DNA of 5,771 nt. It comes from Oscillospiraceae bacterium. Its GTDB lineage: Bacteria; Bacillota; Clostridia; Oscillospirales; Ruminococcaceae. The position numbers were made by a program, and so were the translations under genes. Positions 1 to 5,538 of the stretch are shown in pieces (within the stretch, counting starts at the first letter, position 1; every line of letters starts with the position of its first letter). The stretch is taken from positions 1 through 5,771 of the forward strand of contig JAISVP010000152.1 in NCBI GenBank assembly GCA_031271475.1, in the 5' to 3' direction. The notes beneath the pieces are model-generated. The model was not told where the DNA came from and searched no databases. It worked only from the letters and a program-made list of their open reading frames with translations.

Positions 1-19
1 GTCTGGGCAAAGCCCAGAC
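1..19 (-). terminator. Possible transcription terminator hairpin after the mgsA-like gene
   Basis: A perfect inverted repeat, GTCTGGGC and GCCCAGAC around a three-base loop, lies 41 bases past the stop codon of the mgsA-like gene. The stem is GC-rich, as expected of an intrinsic terminator. Any T-run for the minus-strand transcript would lie to the left of base 1 and cannot be seen. There is no T-run on the other side, so it does not look like a terminator for plus-strand transcription. The hairpin is certain as sequence; its role is inferred. Confidence 0.55.
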
Positions 20-21
20 CG

Positions 22-40
22 CAGCCGTTAAAAACGACTG
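22..40 (-). repeat. Second inverted repeat downstream of the mgsA-like gene
   Basis: CAGCCGTT and AACGACTG form an eight-pair stem with one mismatch that becomes a G-U pair in the plus-sense RNA (an A-C mismatch in the minus-sense RNA), around a three-base A loop (T in the minus transcript). It sits between the mgsA-like stop codon and the GC-rich hairpin at 1-19, two bases away from it. Together they make a tandem hairpin pair. It may help termination or protect the 3' end, but the sequence alone does not show which. Confidence 0.35.
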
Positions 41-59
41 TATCCGCTGATGAAAATTG

Positions 60-464
60 CTATATATACTTCCGCCATTCAAGGTCGCCGCGCTCAAGAG
101 CCGTGATAATAAGCTCTGCTGTCGGCAGGTTTGTCGCAACTGGTACAAAGTGCATATCACAAAGACGCAGCAAGTCCTGTGCTACATGATCGGGAACGCC
201 ATGCACAGTCTGCGTAAGCACAGGTCCGCGGAAATGGAAAAGGGCATCAATGCCTTTACAGGCAATAGCCGCTGCAATCTGGTCGGTGCCGCCGAATTTG
301 CCGCCGAGAAGTCTTTCAACTTCAAGTCCGGTAACTTCCCGTACTCTTTGTCCTGTTCCGTCCGTTGCCATCAGTCTGTGTTTACCCAGAATATTTTTAT
401 ATGCTATGCATATCTGTACCATTAACTCTTTTTTTGCATCGTCTGCTATCAGCGCTAAGGTCAT
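60..464 (-). CDS. mgsA: Methylglyoxal synthase-like protein with altered active site
   Basis: This 134-residue protein has the MGS fold. Methylglyoxal synthase turns dihydroxyacetone phosphate into methylglyoxal and phosphate in the cytoplasm. Family landmarks seen are the N-terminal LALIADD strand, LGGKFGGTDQI (52-63), LLRLCD (98-103), VPVATN (107-112) and the tail LERGDLEWR (123-131). Against the E. coli enzyme (offset 11 residues, from memory), catalytic His19 is Asp8, Asp71 is Thr60 (the next residue, 61, is Asp) and Asp91 is Gly80. Thr47 is Gly36 and Ser65 is Gly54. Lys23, Thr45, Thr48 and Gly66 are kept (Lys12, Thr34, Thr37, Gly55). About four extra residues lie between Gly80 and LLRLCD, blurring the His98/Asp101 region. 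The ATG start follows a strong AAGGGAGGT site. The gene has its own promoter. The family assignment is firm; methylglyoxal synthase activity is doubtful, and a regulatory or different lyase role is possible. Confidence 0.85.
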   Translation of the reverse strand: MTLALIADDAKKELMVQICIAYKNILGKHRLMATDGTGQRVREVTGLEVERLLGGKFGGTDQIAAAIACKGIDALFHFRGPVLTQTVHGVPDHVAQDLLRLCDMHFVPVATNLPTAELIITALERGDLEWRKYI

Positions 465-468
465 AATT

Positions 469-477
469 ACCTCCCTT
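469..477 (-). promoter_or_regulatory. Strong ribosome binding site of the mgsA-like gene
   Basis: On the minus strand the sequence reads AAGGGAGGT, ending four bases before the ATG at 462-464. It is a close match to the anti-Shine-Dalgarno complement and fixes the start codon. It is the strongest such site next to the left-hand genes and suggests that this gene is well translated. Confidence 0.8.
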
Positions 478-485
478 AATTGCTA

Positions 486-510
486 TAACAGTCCGCCTAA
501 GGAACTGTTA
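486..510 (-). repeat. Leader hairpin between promoter and ribosome binding site
   Basis: TAACAGT(CC) and (GG)ACTGTTA pair over nine positions with one bulged base and a six-base loop. The hairpin lies inside the predicted 5' untranslated leader of the mgsA-like mRNA, just upstream of its ribosome binding site. No T-run follows, so it is not an intrinsic terminator. It could be an operator for a dimeric regulator or an RNA element affecting stability or translation; I cannot tell which. Confidence 0.4.
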
Positions 511-526
511 AGCGTAATCCTCTCCC

Positions 527-555
527 ATTATATCATATATCACGCTAAATTCCAA
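527..555 (-). promoter_or_regulatory. Sigma-A-type promoter of the mgsA-like gene
   Basis: On the minus strand TTGGAA (550-555, four of six matches to TTGACA) is followed after exactly 17 bases by a perfect TATAAT (527-532). The -10 box is preceded by TG at the extended -10 position (TGATATAAT). Transcription should start near 520, giving a leader of about 55 bases. This is the best promoter in the window and means that the mgsA-like gene need not rely on read-through from mrdA. Confidence 0.75.
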
Positions 556-587
556 TTGGCTGTTTCCACTAAATTCTGTGCGGATTC

Positions 588-606
588 TTTGTGCAAACTG
601 CACAAA
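588..606. repeat. 19-bp dyad upstream of the mgsA-like promoter
   Basis: TTTGTGC and GCACAAA form a perfect seven-base inverted repeat around AAACT. It lies 25 bases after the mrdA stop codon and about 33 bases upstream of the -35 box of the mgsA-like promoter. With neither strand showing a T-run after it, a plain intrinsic terminator is unlikely. A protein-binding site or an attenuating hairpin at the end of the mrdA mRNA are both possible. Confidence 0.4.
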
Positions 607-630
607 ATCAGTTTCGGATAAGGGCGTTTA

Positions 631-2580
631 TTAGCGGTTACTGTAATACGCATCAAGTATCTTCCGAATCATATACTTGGAATTCTCGCCTTTTTCGACT
701 ATCCCGGCGAAAGCAATCTGCGGATCCCCGACAGGAGCATAACCTATAAATGCGGAGTTGGTAACTGTTGCCGTTTGCTGTGGAGTTCCGGTTTTTATGG
801 CGACCTGATAGCCCAGACCGTTCAGCGAGTATTCACCTGCCGGGGTATTTGCCGCCGCCTGTATCATTCCCTGTTCGATCGTATCGTAGACTCCCGGGTT
901 TTTGGGTTCTATTTCCGCCGCTATTTCCGGTTCGGTTTTATGCAATTGGTTTGTTAACGTATAGTCATATATACTGTCCACAAGATAAGGCCTGTAGCGC
1001 TTGCCTTTATTGGCTACAGTCATTGCCGCGCTTGCCATCTGCAGCGGCGTTACGGCTATTTCAGACTGCCCGATTGCCGCTTGCAGTACCTGACCGGACG
1101 TCCATTCCAAATTAAGGTTTTTAAAGGTTTCCGGACTTGCCACATATCCCGCCAAATCCCCTGTTTCAAGTCCCAGACTTTCCCCGTATCCGTACAGTTT
1201 TGCGTATTGGGCAATTCTGTCTATTCCAAGACGGCGGCCAAGCTCATAAAAGTAAATATTACACGATACCCCTATGGCATTGGCTGCCGATATAGAGCCG
1301 TGAAGCCCGGTACATCTTACTGTTATATCAAGAAAATTGTAGGTCTGGGTGCAGTTGAACACTGTGGACGGGTTGACGACGCCTTCATTAAGTCCCGCCG
1401 TTGCCGTAATGGGTTTAAATGTCGAACCGGGTCGGTAAAGTCCGTTCGTTGCGCGGTTTACCAAAGGATTGTTTTCCCGTTCCAATATCCCCGCGTAGTT
1501 TTCCGTGTACTCCGTAACCGTATAAGTCGGCATGGTTGCAAGTGCGAGCACCGCACCTGTTTTTACATCCAAAACGGCAATGGCTCCGCATTGCACGCCT
1601 GTTTTCTCTAAATATTCCGCAAGCACATTCTGCACGTCTTTTTGGAACCGGCTGTCAATAGTAAGCTTTACGGAATTCCCGGGGATACATTCCTTTGAAG
1701 TTTCCGAAGATACAATGACATCGCCGAGCACTGATGTTTCCAGTATGCCGTTTTCTCCCCGAAGATACTTCTCCATAGCGGATTCTATTCCGCTTTTCCC
1801 GACCGTATCGCTCAGGGCATAGCCTTCCGATTTAAGCTTTTCATATTCTTCCGCATAAATAGGCCCTACCGTTCCTATCTCATGCGGCAGTATATCCACT
1901 TGGGCATATCCGCGTTTGGATGTTTCTTCCACATTCAGACCTTTTAACTCAAGCCTTGATTCCTTAATCAAAAGCATCAGTTCCTGCGGTATATCACTTG
2001 CAAATGTAAATTTTGTTTCAAGTGAAAATCCCTTTAACAGCATCTCATACCGGATTCCGGCAAGTATTCTTGACTCACGCTCGGAATATCCGGTTATATC
2101 ATAGTCTTCAAACAGCTTGTCCATGCAGTTTTCCGCCGTTGCATACGGCTGAAGTCCAAGATTTTTCTTAAGCACCGCTATCTCATTGTCTTTGTCCGGC
2201 AGGAATTCATACGGCTTTCCGGAAGTAATCGGTACGGTTTCGTTGTATTCTTTTCCGTGTTCTTCCAAAAGGCTTACGCACTTAAGCAGAATTTCATTTC
2301 CCTGCCGTTTATCGGACGGAAAATATGCCTTCTCAAGTACCGCGTCATAGTACGGGGTATTCCCGACAATCTTCTCAAAGTTTTTGTCTACTATCTCCCC
2401 GCGTGTAGCCCGTACCGTTTGCTTTGAAATACGAGGTGTGCGTACGTCATATGCACTCACTCCGCCCTCTACAATCTGTATCTTCATAAGCGTCAGTCCG
2501 CACAGCGCCATAGCTGTCAGCACTATTACCACCAATATCGCTATTCTTATCTTCAAACGTAATCTCTGTTTTTTATCCAT
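631..2580 (-). CDS. mrdA: Penicillin-binding protein 2, elongation-specific transpeptidase
   Basis: This 649-residue class B penicillin-binding protein cross-links peptidoglycan during cell elongation, working with RodA and the Mre proteins at the membrane. Residues 1-10 are a basic cytoplasmic tail, 11-33 a membrane anchor, and the rest is extracytoplasmic. TRGEIVDKN (59-67) is the usual start of the dimerisation (pedestal) domain. The transpeptidase domain shows all three active-site motifs: STFK (Ser386 nucleophile, Lys389), SCN (439-441) and KTG (596-598), so it should be active and bind beta-lactams. IGQSEIAVTPLQ (503-514) is the conserved helix, with Ser where Gly is common. The placement after mreD supports PBP2 over a division (FtsI) or sporulation (SpoVD) homologue; no PASTA domain is present. 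ATG at 2578-2580 is the only usual start in frame after the mreD stop. The ribosome binding site is poor (GCGGA at best), and the upstream region is a duplicated repeat. Confidence 0.95.
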   Translation of the reverse strand: MDKKQRLRLKIRIAILVVIVLTAMALCGLTLMKIQIVEGGVSAYDVRTPRISKQTVRATRGEIVDKNFEKIVGNTPYYDAVLEKAYFPSDKRQGNEILLKCVSLLEEHGKEYNETVPITSGKPYEFLPDKDNEIAVLKKNLGLQPYATAENCMDKLFEDYDITGYSERESRILAGIRYEMLLKGFSLETKFTFASDIPQELMLLIKESRLELKGLNVEETSKRGYAQVDILPHEIGTVGPIYAEEYEKLKSEGYALSDTVGKSGIESAMEKYLRGENGILETSVLGDVIVSSETSKECIPGNSVKLTIDSRFQKDVQNVLAEYLEKTGVQCGAIAVLDVKTGAVLALATMPTYTVTEYTENYAGILERENNPLVNRATNGLYRPGSTFKPITATAGLNEGVVNPSTVFNCTQTYNFLDITVRCTGLHGSISAANAIGVSCNIYFYELGRRLGIDRIAQYAKLYGYGESLGLETGDLAGYVASPETFKNLNLEWTSGQVLQAAIGQSEIAVTPLQMASAAMTVANKGKRYRPYLVDSIYDYTLTNQLHKTEPEIAAEIEPKNPGVYDTIEQGMIQAAANTPAGEYSLNGLGYQVAIKTGTPQQTATVTNSAFIGYAPVGDPQIAFAGIVEKGENSKYMIRKILDAYYSNR

Positions 2581-2622
2581 TTTTAAGTCCGCACTTTCTC
2601 TTTGCTTCTTCGGCGTTTTCTT
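2581..2622. repeat. Direct repeat copy 1 (42 bp), directly upstream of mrdA
   Basis: This 42-base unit is 38 of 42 identical to 2647-2688; the copies are offset by 66 bases, a multiple of three. It touches the mrdA start codon and so supplies the whole ribosome-binding region of that gene. On the minus strand it reads, in the mrdA frame, KKTPKKQRESADLK without a stop. The core on the plus strand, shared by both copies, is CTCTTCGGCGTTTTCTT or its CTTCTT variant. It looks like a noncoding dispersed repeat rather than a gene part. Confidence 0.85.
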
Positions 2623-2638
2623 TTTTGAAAAAAAGAAA
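2617..2638. repeat. A/T palindrome between the two direct repeats
   Basis: TTTCTTTTTT and AAAAAAGAAA are perfect inverted arms of ten bases separated by GA. The left arm starts inside direct repeat copy 1 and the right arm lies in the spacer between copies. In RNA it would form a weak A-U hairpin. With the flanking direct repeats it gives the junction the look of a small inserted element. Confidence 0.7.
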
Positions 2639-2646
2639 CAAAAAAC

Positions 2647-2688
2647 TTTTAAATCCGCACTTGCTCTTTACCTCTTCGGCGTTTTCTT
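2647..2688. repeat. Direct repeat copy 2 (42 bp), spanning the mreD stop codon
   Basis: This is the second copy of the unit at 2581-2622, with differences at four positions. On the minus strand it encodes the last six residues of MreD (KKTPKR) and its TAA stop at 2668-2670, then continues past the stop. In copy 1 the TAA is CAA and the frame is open. A GC-rich inverted repeat (GGCGGG and CCCGCC, about 2693-2715) abuts this copy on the mreD side. Confidence 0.85.
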
Positions 2689-3210
2689 ACGGGCGGGCGG
2701 CGATGAGCCCCGCCGTAACCCTATCCATTTAAAGAGCGGATGAATAATTACCGCAAAGATCACCGTATACAGACACGCGGGCAGTTCGTAATGCAAAAAA
2801 ACAAACAAAGAATTCTCATATCCCCAGATACCGTAATAGAACAAAAAGTCCAGACATACATAAATGAGGGTAAATCCGCCGCATATCAGCGCGATATTAA
2901 ACGCGGTATTCCGGAACCAGTGTTTAAAAAGCAATGCGGTAAGCATACAGATAAACAGCAGTAAAACCGCGCTGAACCCGAATACTTTTCCGAAAGTAAA
3001 ATCAATAAGCAGTCCGCATACAGCACCCGTAACGGCGGCGGTAAGCTCCCCGGTTTCATTCACCGCAATACACATCGCAACAGGAATTAACATTATAGGC
3101 TGCACTTTAAAATGTATAGCCGTTGTTACGCAGAATACGGTAAATATTATCACGCAGTAGACTGCCCACCGCCCCAGTGCATACAGTCTTAACACCGTTT
3201 TTGTTTTCAT
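2668..3210 (-). CDS. mreD: Rod shape-determining membrane protein MreD
   Basis: The 180-residue product is a small hydrophobic protein with about six membrane segments (roughly 13-31, 37-53, 57-71, 78-95, 102-125, 144-158), normal for MreD (about 160-180). MreD is part of the elongation complex with MreB, MreC, RodA and PBP2 and links the cytoskeleton to wall synthesis. MreD sequences are poorly conserved; the call rests on the topology, the central acidic ID motif (69-70) after a GxxxGLL stretch, and the position before mrdA. mreB and mreC, often found just upstream, are absent here. The basic tail (166-180, ending RKKTPKR) is partly encoded by a repeat and is probably not native. The ATG has only a weak, distant ribosome site (AAAAGG, 13 bases). 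An ATG ten bases upstream is out of frame. It is transcribed from prs or from a weak promoter just upstream. Confidence 0.8.
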   Translation of the reverse strand: MKTKTVLRLYALGRWAVYCVIIFTVFCVTTAIHFKVQPIMLIPVAMCIAVNETGELTAAVTGAVCGLLIDFTFGKVFGFSAVLLLFICMLTALLFKHWFRNTAFNIALICGGFTLIYVCLDFLFYYGIWGYENSLFVFLHYELPACLYTVIFAVIIHPLFKWIGLRRGSSPPARKKTPKR

Positions 3211-3233
3211 ACACAGTCATCTGCCTTTTATAT

Positions 3234-3262
3234 ATTATAATCCTGACCGTTATTAACGTCCG
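3234..3262 (-). promoter_or_regulatory. Possible weak promoter ahead of mreD
   Basis: A perfect TATAAT lies at 3234-3239 on the minus strand, between prs and mreD. At the best spacing of 17 bases the -35 candidate is CGGACG (3257-3262), with only three matches, and there is no extended -10. Transcription would start near 3227, leaving a leader of about 17 bases. It sits where the functional theme changes from PRPP synthesis to cell-wall growth, which makes an internal promoter reasonable, but A/T-rich chance is not excluded. Confidence 0.3.
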
Positions 3263-4368
3263 TACCGCTTCAGGAGCATTTCAATTTTACTGTTCGGATC
3301 CAAAAGCTCCCCGATCGAACGGTTAAGACTGATCGCACAGATGAAATACGCGGTATATTTAGACACATTAACTTCAAGGAACCATTTTCTTTTCAGAAGT
3401 TCTGGCGAACGGTAAGACAGGTTAGTCCCTAAAACGCAGTCGATTATACCCGCGTCATATGCCTTGTCGAATGCCTCCATCCCGTCTGTAAAGAACGGAT
3501 AAGTCGCATAAGTAAAAACACGCTTCGCCCCGTGGTCTTTAAGTTTTTTCGCAACCAAAAGCATGGAAGTTCCGGTAGAAATCATGTCATCGGCAACAAA
3601 AACATCCTTGCCTGCCACAGACTTGCCCAAGAATTTATGTTCGGCAATAGGATTGTTTCCGTTAACAATACGTGAATAGTCCCGTCTTTTATAGAACATT
3701 CCGAGTTCCACACCCAAAATAGACGCATAATACATATTGCGCGACATCGCACCCTCATCCGGACTTACAACCATAAAATGCTCGCTGTCGGTTTTAAGCT
3801 TATCAACCGACCGGAACAAAGTTTTAAGCACCTGATAAGAAGGAATAACATTGTCTACGCCCAAAAACGGCACGGCATTCTGAACCCTTGGGTCGTGAGC
3901 GTCAAATGTAACAATATTCTCCACGCCTATACGTTCAAGTTCCTGCAAAGCACACGCGCTGTCGAGCGACTCACGCGAATTGCGTTTATGCTGCCGCCCG
4001 CCGTAAAGAAGCGGCATAATAACGCTTATACGGCGGGCTTTTCCGCTTGCGGCCTGTATTATACGTTTTAGATCCTGATAATGGTCATCGGGTGACATTC
4101 TGTTATCCTTTCCAAAAAATTGGTAAGTACAGCTGTAATTCCCGACATCGGTAACAATAAACAGGTCTTTTCCGCGGATACTTTCTTTTATTACGCCCTT
4201 TCCGTCCCCGGAAGCGAACCTTGAACATTCCGCATCAATAACAAACGATTCGGGGACATCGCCATGAGATTTATACTGTTCTTTAGCCCATTTCACCAAA
4301 TGCCTGTCGATTTGACCGCCGAGTTCCTTAGCCCCCTGCATTACAATAAGTCCCAAATTCCAATCCAT
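3253..4368 (-). CDS. prs: Ribose-phosphate pyrophosphokinase (PRPP synthetase), long divergent form
   Basis: The enzyme transfers pyrophosphate from ATP to ribose-5-phosphate, giving PRPP for nucleotide, histidine and tryptophan synthesis in the cytoplasm. At 371 residues it exceeds the usual 315 or so. Motifs in order: GGRQHKRNSRES (123-134), matching the ATP-binding RQDRKxRSRE segment with His for Asp; FDAHDPRVQ (155-163), the metal-binding VDLH region with its His kept; SPDEGAMSR (202-210), the family SPDxGG segment; KRRDYSR (227-233), start of the flexible catalytic loop; and VADDMISTGTSM (258-269), the PRPP loop with both Asp residues. The N-terminal 70 residues and the C-terminal 40 do not resemble the classic enzyme. 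I chose ATG 4366-4368 because AAGAAGGTGA precedes it at good spacing; a GTG three codons earlier (4375-4377) would sit on that site. It begins five bases after rpiB, so the two are coupled. The family is firm, the regulation unknown. Confidence 0.92.
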   Translation of the reverse strand: MDWNLGLIVMQGAKELGGQIDRHLVKWAKEQYKSHGDVPESFVIDAECSRFASGDGKGVIKESIRGKDLFIVTDVGNYSCTYQFFGKDNRMSPDDHYQDLKRIIQAASGKARRISVIMPLLYGGRQHKRNSRESLDSACALQELERIGVENIVTFDAHDPRVQNAVPFLGVDNVIPSYQVLKTLFRSVDKLKTDSEHFMVVSPDEGAMSRNMYYASILGVELGMFYKRRDYSRIVNGNNPIAEHKFLGKSVAGKDVFVADDMISTGTSMLLVAKKLKDHGAKRVFTYATYPFFTDGMEAFDKAYDAGIIDCVLGTNLSYRSPELLKRKWFLEVNVSKYTAYFICAISLNRSIGELLDPNSKIEMLLKRYGR

Positions 4369-4373
4369 TAGCT

Positions 4374-4880
4374 TCACCTTCTTTTCAAAATTTCCGGGTC
4401 TTTCGGTGATTCGACAGTATCATAATTGTTTTTAAAAGTTTTCCAGTTTTTCGATTCAATACTGGTAATAATGTCAAGCCTCCGACGGTGCCGGCCCAGT
4501 TCAAATTCCGTATTTAAAAAAGCCTCAATGAGTTCAAAAGCATATTCACGCCCGATAATCCTTGCCCCAAGGCAGAGCATATTTATCCTGTTATGCTCTC
4601 TGGCAAGCTTTACCGTATAGACGTCATGCCCCACAGCGGCACGGACGCCGGGCACTTTATTGGCGGCTATCGCCATACCAATACCCGTACCGCAAACGAG
4701 AATTCCCTTAAGGCATTCCCCGGTAATTATTTTCGTACACGCATCAACCGCAATAAGAGGATAGTCACAGCTTTGGGCAGTTCCGCCGACATCCAGATAC
4801 GGACGCTGTTTTCCCTCAAGATATTTAATTATTTCCAATTTCATACCGTATCCGGCATGGTCACTCCCGATTACTAACAT
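4374..4880 (-). CDS. rpiB: Ribose-5-phosphate isomerase B (RpiB/LacAB family)
   Basis: RpiB interconverts ribulose-5-phosphate and ribose-5-phosphate in the pentose phosphate pathway. The 168-residue product shows the family signatures: GSDHAG (5-10), CGTGIGMAIAANK (63-75) with the catalytic Cys63, REHNRIN (94-100) with the active-site His96, LCLGARIIG (102-110) and the phosphate-binding GRHRRRL (129-135). It is about 20 residues longer than usual, the excess being a basic C-terminal tail. Related proteins isomerise galactose-6-phosphate (LacAB) or allose-6-phosphate, but the next gene, prs, uses ribose-5-phosphate, which favours RpiB. I start at ATG 4878-4880 because the protein then begins MLVIGSDHAG like its relatives and a GGGGA site lies five bases upstream; a TTG four codons earlier (4890-4892) has only a weak site. 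It follows tsaB by 19 bases and is likely in the same transcript. Confidence 0.92.
   Translation of the reverse strand: MLVIGSDHAGYGMKLEIIKYLEGKQRPYLDVGGTAQSCDYPLIAVDACTKIITGECLKGILVCGTGIGMAIAANKVPGVRAAVGHDVYTVKLAREHNRINMLCLGARIIGREYAFELIEAFLNTEFELGRHRRRLDIITSIESKNWKTFKNNYDTVESPKDPEILKRR
4375..4383 (-). promoter_or_regulatory. Ribosome binding site that fixes the start of prs
   Basis: AAGAAGGTG on the minus strand ends six bases before ATG 4366-4368. It overlaps the rpiB stop codon (TGA, 4374-4376) and the alternative GTG (4375-4377), so it cannot serve that GTG. This favours the ATG start and places the site at the rpiB end, as in coupled genes. Confidence 0.65.
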
Positions 4881-4899
4881 ATGATTCCCCAATCTTCAC

Positions 4900-5538
4900 T
4901 TATTGCAGATAAACCGCCTGTAATTCCTGCGGTCTCATCGGTTCATAAATATCCGCGGCAGCGGCGACTGCGGCGGCAAAAGGCTCCTTACTGGAATAAC
5001 GGGCGGTTACGCCGGAAAAACTGTCCGAAGAAAGGAAAGCTTCCGCACCGTCCCCGGTAAAAGTAATCTCTTCATATTCATACCTTTTTAAGAGTGTTGC
5101 CGTTTCAGCGAAGGTTAATACCTTATCGGCGGTAATACGTGTAAGAATTCCGTCATAAGAACTGAACAAAGCGCCGTAACTGACCCCCTGTCTGGCATGA
5201 ATAAGCGAACAGATATAGCCTTCTGCCGGAACGGAATACGCCAGAGCAAGCAAAGTGGAAACGCCAATGCAGGACTTTTTCAAAGCATACGCAATAGCCT
5301 TGACCGTGGCGATACCAACGCGCAGTCCGGTATAGGAACCGGGCCCGGCAGCCACGGCGAATGTATTCATATCCTTAAGTTCAAGTCCCTGTTCTTTGAG
5401 CAGTTCAATACACAAAGAGAGAATGACCTGAGAATGCTGTTTTTCCGGACTTCCGGATTTTACGGCAATTAACTTACCTTGCCCGGAAATTGCCGCAGAC
5501 GAGGCGAATCTTCCGGACGTATCAACTGACAGTATCAA
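4900..5538 (-). CDS. tsaB: tRNA threonylcarbamoyladenosine biosynthesis protein TsaB
   Basis: TsaB is the catalytically inactive ASKHA-fold partner of TsaD; with TsaE they transfer threonylcarbamoyl to A37 of ANN-decoding tRNAs (t6A). The 212-residue protein shows ILSVDTS (2-8), the HSQ motif (35-37), and the hallmark AGPGSYTGLRVGIA (64-77) that defines the family. The C-terminus ends at AVYLQ, where many TsaB proteins carry on past PxYLR for another ten residues or so, so it is slightly short. The start is TTG (5536-5538), supported by a perfect AAGGAGG seven bases upstream inside tsaE. It overlaps tsaE by 17 bases. The often adjacent rimI and tsaD do not follow; rpiB does. The assignment is secure. 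Confidence 0.95.
   Translation of the reverse strand: MILSVDTSGRFASSAAISGQGKLIAVKSGSPEKQHSQVILSLCIELLKEQGLELKDMNTFAVAAGPGSYTGLRVGIATVKAIAYALKKSCIGVSTLLALAYSVPAEGYICSLIHARQGVSYGALFSSYDGILTRITADKVLTFAETATLLKRYEYEEITFTGDGAEAFLSSDSFSGVTARYSSKEPFAAAVAAAADIYEPMRPQELQAVYLQ

Noticed and set aside
588..606. The 19-bp dyad as an intrinsic terminator of mrdA
   Set aside because: No T-run follows on either strand, so I list it only as an inverted repeat with an open role.
57..621. Plus-strand open frames opposite the mgsA-like gene
   Set aside because: They overlap a well-supported minus-strand gene, have no family resemblance, and show no suitable ribosome site.
768..2104. Several plus-strand open frames within mrdA, the longest 176 codons (1081-1611)
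   Set aside because: They are antisense shadows of the PBP2 gene; composition is odd (Cys, Arg and Ser rich) and no domain is recognisable.
2617..2638. The A/T palindrome as an mreD terminator
   Set aside because: The stem is only A-U rich and lies within an apparent operon; it is better seen as part of the repeat unit.
2384..2743. Plus-strand open frame across the mreD-mrdA junction
   Set aside because: It is formed by the antisense of both gene ends and the repeat; the repeated FKSALxLxxFGVF pattern comes from the DNA repeat, not from protein repeats.
3218..3220. ATG ten bases upstream as the start of mreD
   Set aside because: It is in another frame and does not lead into the membrane protein.
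4375..4377. GTG as the start of prs, with a four-base overlap with rpiB
   Set aside because: The only good ribosome site overlaps or abuts this codon and is correctly spaced for the ATG three codons later.
4890..4892. TTG as the start of rpiB
   Set aside because: Poor ribosome site, and the ATG four codons later gives the usual RpiB N-terminus; it remains an alternative.
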